Assembly: GCA_038317685.1 (NCBI GenBank)
Contig: JBBQBQ010000117.1
Span: 1 to 10,172 of the forward strand
DNA: 10,172 nt
Direction: 5' to 3'
Origin: JBBQBQ01 sp038317685
GTDB taxonomy: Bacteria; Desulfobacterota; Desulfuromonadia; Desulfuromonadales; DDH964
The notes beneath the pieces were generated by a model. It saw only the letters and a list, made by a program, of their open reading frames with translations, had not been told where the DNA came from and made no database searches. This document shows positions 7,461 through 10,172 of this stretch, in pieces (position 1 is the first letter of the stretch; each line of letters starts with the position of its first letter). A program made the translations under genes and the position numbers.

Positions 7461-7910
7461 TCAGGCCGCCCGCTGCTCCCAGCTGCTGCCCGCTTCCGCC
7501 ACCCCAAGGGGCAGAACCAACTGCTCTCCCCATTCCCTGGGCCGCTCGGGAAACCAGCGGCCGGCTGCGCTGCATCCCAGAATCCGGCGGCGGGATCGTT
7601 CCGTTGAGGCGGGCATATTTCCAAGGCAGAAGCGAGCGCCGGACAGGGTCTTGACCAGAGCCTCCGCCAGCGGCTGCCGATCGAGGGGGGCCGGCAGATT
7701 TTCCGGCGGCTGCCGCTGCAGCCATTCATCGACAAAGGTCACGCTGATTTCTTCACCGACTTCGACCAGAACCTCCCCCTCCCACAACCCGTCACCGCAG
7801 ATGCCGCTCACCGCAAAGAAGGAACGGCCGCGAAACTGTCGTTCTTCCACCTGCTGGATATCGAGATAAAGGTTGAGGTTTTCCGGTGTTTCAGATTGCA
7901 GCCAGAGCAT
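7461..7910 (-). CDS. Protein of unknown function between a WYL regulator and maf
   Basis: A 149-residue protein I do not recognise. The frame is open further upstream, but the ATG at 7910 has a perfect AGGAGGT five bases away (7916-7922), so it is clearly the start. The first about 95 residues look like a normal soluble, acidic, beta-rich domain (LNLYLDIQQVEERQFRGRSF, then VSGICGDGLWEGEVLVEVGEEISVTF) followed by a helix (LDRQPLAEALVKTLSGARFC). The C-terminal third is different: Arg-rich (STERSRRRILG) with several Trp residues. There is no signal peptide, membrane segment or metal-binding cluster; only a few isolated Cys are present. The strong ribosome site and the two inverted repeats in its leader suggest a regulated and well-translated gene. 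It follows the WYL regulator by 70 bases and may be its target. No function is proposed. Confidence 0.78.
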   Translation of the reverse strand: MLWLQSETPENLNLYLDIQQVEERQFRGRSFFAVSGICGDGLWEGEVLVEVGEEISVTFVDEWLQRQPPENLPAPLDRQPLAEALVKTLSGARFCLGNMPASTERSRRRILGCSAAGRWFPERPREWGEQLVLPLGVAEAGSSWEQRAA

Positions 7911-7925
7911 GTGGCACCTCCTGTC

Positions 7926-7953
7926 GTTGGTGTGCTGTTGCCGTTGCACCAAC
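7926..7953. promoter_or_regulatory. Inverted repeat in the leader of the unknown gene
   Basis: GTTGGTG (7926-7932) and CACCAAC (7947-7953) form a perfect 7-bp inverted repeat with a 14-base spacer, ending four bases before the AGGAGGT ribosome site of the gene starting at 7910. It may be an operator or an mRNA hairpin controlling translation. There is no U-tract, so it is not a standard terminator. Confidence 0.4.
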
Positions 7954-7967
7954 CATAGGCGTGCTTC

Positions 7968-7984
7968 GTGACAGAATATGTCAC
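7968..7984. promoter_or_regulatory. Operator-like palindrome overlapping the stop of the WYL regulator gene
   Basis: GTGACA-GAATA-TGTCAC is a perfect 6-5-6 inverted repeat with an AT-rich centre, in otherwise GC-rich sequence. It covers the stop codon of the WYL regulator (7981-7983) and lies about 58 bases upstream of the start of the next gene. Its symmetry, short AT spacer and position resemble a binding site for a dimeric regulator. A natural inference is that the adjacent WYL protein binds here to control the unknown gene, but nothing in the sequence proves it. Confidence 0.42.
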
Positions 7985-8985
7985 AGGCCTCCAGCGGCCT
8001 CCAATCCGTCCGTCAGCCCCTCCAAAAACGCACTGCGCAGAGACTTCGGGGCCAGGACTTCGACGTGAGGGAGGTAGGAATAGACCCAGGCCAGGAGTTC
8101 CCGCTCCCCGCCGGCGGTGAGGGCAAGGGTCAGAGACCCGTCATCGTGTTCTTCCAGCTCCTGGGAGGGGTGCCAGGTCCGCTCCCGGATCAGGTGGGCG
8201 ATGGCGGCACCAAAACGGATCCGGATCGCCAGCGGCTCCTCATCGATCAGGCCGAAAGCGCTGCCGGTAAGGTCCTGGATTCGAAACCCCTCGGGGACTT
8301 CGAAACGCTCCCGGGACACCGTCACCTCCTGCAGTCGATCGACGAGGAAGAGGCGCAGCGCGCCGCGGTTGTGAGCATATCCTCCGAGATAAAGGGAATT
8401 GCTGAAGAATAGGAGGGTATAAGGATCAAACAGGTATTCCTCGGCGGTGCGGTGCGGCGGTGCATAGAGGAGCAGGCAGCGGTACTGGAAGAGAAGTGCT
8501 TCCCGCAACCTTTCCAAAAGTTCGCGCTTGCCGTGATAGTCCCGTATTCCCTGGAACCGCGGCGCAGCGGCCTCGGCGATTCGCTCAAGGTGGGCGACGC
8601 TGCGGGGCGGCAGTGAGGAGCGAAGCTTTCCGAAGATCGCTTCCAGATCATCCTGAAAAGGGGTCCCGGCGAGGAAGGCAAGCTGTCCCCGGCAAAGGTA
8701 AAGGGTCATCAGCTCCTGCAGGGAGAAGGTGACCGGCGGCATTTTTTTGAAGGCTGTCATGAAGCGGTAGAGGGTTCGTCCGTCGGACTCGACCTCGGAG
8801 ACCAGGGGGTACCCGGCGTCCCGAATCGCCTGCAGGTCTCGGAAGATGGTGCGGCGGGTGACCCGGCATTCTTCGGCGAGATCGTCGACACTGGCGCCGT
8901 AGCGCGCTTCCAGAATCCGGATGACATCGTGCAGCCGCGCCGCCTGGGAATACTTCCGAGCCGGCTTGCCGGGCGGCCGGGTCAT
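7981..8985 (-). CDS. WYL domain-containing transcriptional regulator (HTH-WYL-WCX)
   Basis: A 334-residue regulator of normal length for this family. An N-terminal winged helix-turn-helix of the HTH_11/DeoR type spans about 15-75 (RLHDVIRILEARYGASVDDLAEEC, then RVTRRTIFRDLQAIRDAGYPL). After a helical linker, the WYL domain spans about 140-225 (YLFDPYTLLFFSNSLYLGGYAHNRGALRLFLVDRLQEV); the name-giving tripeptide reads LYL here. A WCX dimerisation extension follows (about 252-330, AIRIRFGAAIAHLI and LLAWVYSYLPHVEVLAP). WYL domains in characterised relatives bind ligands such as single-stranded DNA or nucleotides and respond to DNA damage or phage; the ligand here is unknown. The ATG at 8985 overlaps the TGA of the mazG-like gene as ATGA, so the two are translationally coupled and belong to one operon. 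An AGGA lies about six bases upstream. Confidence 0.92.
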   Translation of the reverse strand: MTRPPGKPARKYSQAARLHDVIRILEARYGASVDDLAEECRVTRRTIFRDLQAIRDAGYPLVSEVESDGRTLYRFMTAFKKMPPVTFSLQELMTLYLCRGQLAFLAGTPFQDDLEAIFGKLRSSLPPRSVAHLERIAEAAAPRFQGIRDYHGKRELLERLREALLFQYRCLLLYAPPHRTAEEYLFDPYTLLFFSNSLYLGGYAHNRGALRLFLVDRLQEVTVSRERFEVPEGFRIQDLTGSAFGLIDEEPLAIRIRFGAAIAHLIRERTWHPSQELEEHDDGSLTLALTAGGERELLAWVYSYLPHVEVLAPKSLRSAFLEGLTDGLEAAGGL

Positions 8986-9353
8986 TCTCCGTCCTGGTAA
9001 AAGGTGTACTTATGGGCTTTGCCGCGGACCTTGTCGGAGGGATATTTGCGGATGTTCTTCTCCATCTTGGCCAGAACCGTGTCGGAGAGATCGAGCTGCA
9101 GGGCATTGGCCAGCGACAGGGAATAGATGACGATGTCGGCCAATTCCTCTCCGATATCCTGAAGGGTTTCGGCCGGCAGGCCTTGGGACGCTTCGACCGT
9201 CAGCCACTGGAAGTGTTCCATCAGCTCGGCGGCTTCGATGGCGATCGACATGGAGAGGTTCTTGGGGGTATGGAACTGCTCCCAGTCCCGCTCATGGACG
9301 AAGGCGGCCATCTTCTCCTTGAGTTCCTGCAGGGTGGTCTGGCGGTCGGACAT
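8982..9353 (-). CDS. MazG-like nucleotide pyrophosphohydrolase (dCTPase/RS21-C6 type)
   Basis: A 123-residue all-alpha NTP pyrophosphatase. The order of motifs matches the short dCTPP1/RS21-C6 branch of the MazG superfamily: WEQFHTPKNLSMSIAIEAAELMEHFQW (24-50) with the metal-binding pair Glu40 and Glu43, then GEELADIVIYSLSLAN (68-83) with Glu70 and Asp73, and a Lys-rich end (KMEKNIRKYPSDKVRGKAHKY). Relatives cleave non-canonical or excess dNTPs, notably dCTP analogues, to monophosphate and pyrophosphate, protecting the precursor pool for DNA synthesis; the exact substrate here is not shown. The ATG at 9353 has GAGGG seven bases upstream (9360-9364) and gives the usual N terminus. It is 43 bases after guaA, with no terminator seen between, and overlaps the WYL regulator by four bases. 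Confidence 0.93.
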   Translation of the reverse strand: MSDRQTTLQELKEKMAAFVHERDWEQFHTPKNLSMSIAIEAAELMEHFQWLTVEASQGLPAETLQDIGEELADIVIYSLSLANALQLDLSDTVLAKMEKNIRKYPSDKVRGKAHKYTFYQDGE

Positions 9354-9396
9354 GGCAATCCCTCGGCAGGGCCAGGCAAATGCCGGGCGCTGCAGT

Positions 9397-10172
9397 TCAT
9401 TCCCACTCGATGGTGGCGGGAGGCTTGCTGGAGATATCGTAAACCACCCGGTTGACCCCTTTGACCTCGTTGATGATACGGTTGCTGATATGGGCCAGGT
9501 CTTCGTAGGGCAGCGGGTACCAACCGGCGGTCATGAAATCCTTGGTTTCGACCGCCCGTAGCGCGACAACGAACTCGTAGGTCCGGCCGTCGCCCATGAC
9601 GCCGACGCTCTTGACCGGGAGAAAAACGGCAAAGGCCTGGCTGATCTTGTCGTAATGGCCGCTGCGATAGAGTTCCTCGATGTAGATGGCGTCGGCCCGA
9701 CGCAGGATGTCGGCATACTCCCTCCGGACCTCGCCGAGGATGCGCACCCCCAGTCCCGGTCCCGGGAAGGGATGCCGCCAGACCATCTGCCGGGGGAGAC
9801 CGAGTTCCTCGCCGATGGCGCGCACCTCGTCCTTGAAGAGCTCTCGCAGCGGCTCCAGCAGCTTCAGCTTCATGTGCTCTGGGAGACCACCGACGTTGTG
9901 GTGGCTCTTGATATTGTGGGCCTTGCCGGTTTTGGCCCCGGCCGATTCGATGACGTCGGGGTAGATCGTCCCCTGGGCGAGCCAGCAGGCGTCGTCGATC
10001 CGGTTCGATTCCTCCTCGAAGATGTCGACAAAGAGTCCGCCGATAATCTTGCGCTTGCGCTCCGGATCCGAGATCCCGGTCAGGGCAGTCAGAAACCGTT
10101 CTTCGGCATCGACGCGGATGACCTTGACTCCGAGGTTCTCGGCAAAGGTCGCCATCACCTGGTCTCCTTCGC
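9397..10172 (-). CDS. guaA: GMP synthase (glutamine-hydrolysing), C-terminal half (5' partial)
   Basis: The last 257 residues of GuaA, which converts XMP, ATP and glutamine to GMP in the final step of guanine nucleotide synthesis. The visible part covers the end of the ATP pyrophosphatase domain (DQVMATFAENLG, DAEERFLTALTGISDPERKRKIIG, WLAQGTIYPDVIES, KSHHNVGGLPE) and the dimerisation domain (RHPFPGPGLGVRILGEV, RADAIYIEELY, SVGVMGDGR, RAVETKDFMTA, SNRIINEVKG) with the invariant end KPPATIEWE. The reading frame runs off the right edge: the codons before the in-frame GTG at 10158 are also coding (Glu-Gly-Asp-Gln), so that GTG is an internal Val and not a start. The amidotransferase domain and P-loop lie outside the window. 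It heads the visible minus-strand run, and the mazG-like gene follows 43 bases later. Confidence 0.98.
   Translation of the reverse strand, partial: EGDQVMATFAENLGVKVIRVDAEERFLTALTGISDPERKRKIIGGLFVDIFEEESNRIDDACWLAQGTIYPDVIESAGAKTGKAHNIKSHHNVGGLPEHMKLKLLEPLRELFKDEVRAIGEELGLPRQMVWRHPFPGPGLGVRILGEVRREYADILRRADAIYIEELYRSGHYDKISQAFAVFLPVKSVGVMGDGRTYEFVVALRAVETKDFMTAGWYPLPYEDLAHISNRIINEVKGVNRVVYDISSKPPATIEWE

Noticed and set aside
7911..7952. Upstream start of the unknown protein at 7952, giving 163 residues
   Set aside because: The perfect AGGAGGT at 7916-7922 lies inside that extension and points to the ATG at 7910.
10150..10158. GTG/ATG at the right edge as a start codon for a 253-residue protein
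   Set aside because: The frame continues to the window edge and aligns with the interior of GuaA, so these are internal codons.

Overview
The window is a stretch of bacterial chromosome with high GC content (around 60% by eye). It is densely packed with housekeeping genes. Protein style and gene content (guaA, a small MazG-type pyrophosphatase, maf/yceF, dnaE, accA and an RlpA lipoprotein in one run) suggest a Desulfuromonadales/Geobacter-like bacterium. That placement is an inference from remembered family sequences, not from a search. I see no transposase, integrase, CRISPR array, tRNA, rRNA or phage gene. Every stretch without a gene is shorter than 300 bases; the longest is about 134 bases, at 697-830.

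Layout. The only plus-strand gene is the C-terminal part of an MscS-type mechanosensitive channel (1-696), cut by the left edge. It converges on a long minus-strand series across a short intergenic region (697-830) that holds a perfect hairpin. Read in the direction of transcription, from right to left, the minus-strand series is: guaA (GMP synthase, 5' end outside the window); a MazG/dCTPase-like nucleotide pyrophosphohydrolase; a WYL-domain transcriptional regulator whose start overlaps the previous stop as ATGA; an unrecognised 149-residue protein; a YceF-type Maf nucleotide pyrophosphatase; dnaE (replicative DNA polymerase III alpha); accA (acetyl-CoA carboxylase carboxyltransferase alpha); an RlpA-like septal lipoprotein with a SPOR domain; and a small FMN-binding-fold protein of the pyridoxamine-phosphate-oxidase/Nim type. 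Most gaps are 40-85 bases. Plausible intrinsic terminators lie after accA and, more weakly, after dnaE and rlpA, so the series is probably several overlapping transcription units.

How the genes fit together. The right half has a nucleotide-pool theme: GMP synthesis, two nucleotide house-cleaning pyrophosphatases, then the replicative polymerase. The left half concerns the envelope: the first step of fatty acid synthesis, a septal peptidoglycan enzyme, and a tension-gated channel. The least explained part is 7461-8985, where a WYL regulator is followed by an unknown protein. The 70 bases between them hold two separate perfect inverted repeats, which is the best candidate here for undescribed local regulation. 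Otherwise the window looks like ordinary core genome, and I found no clear new defence or mobile system.
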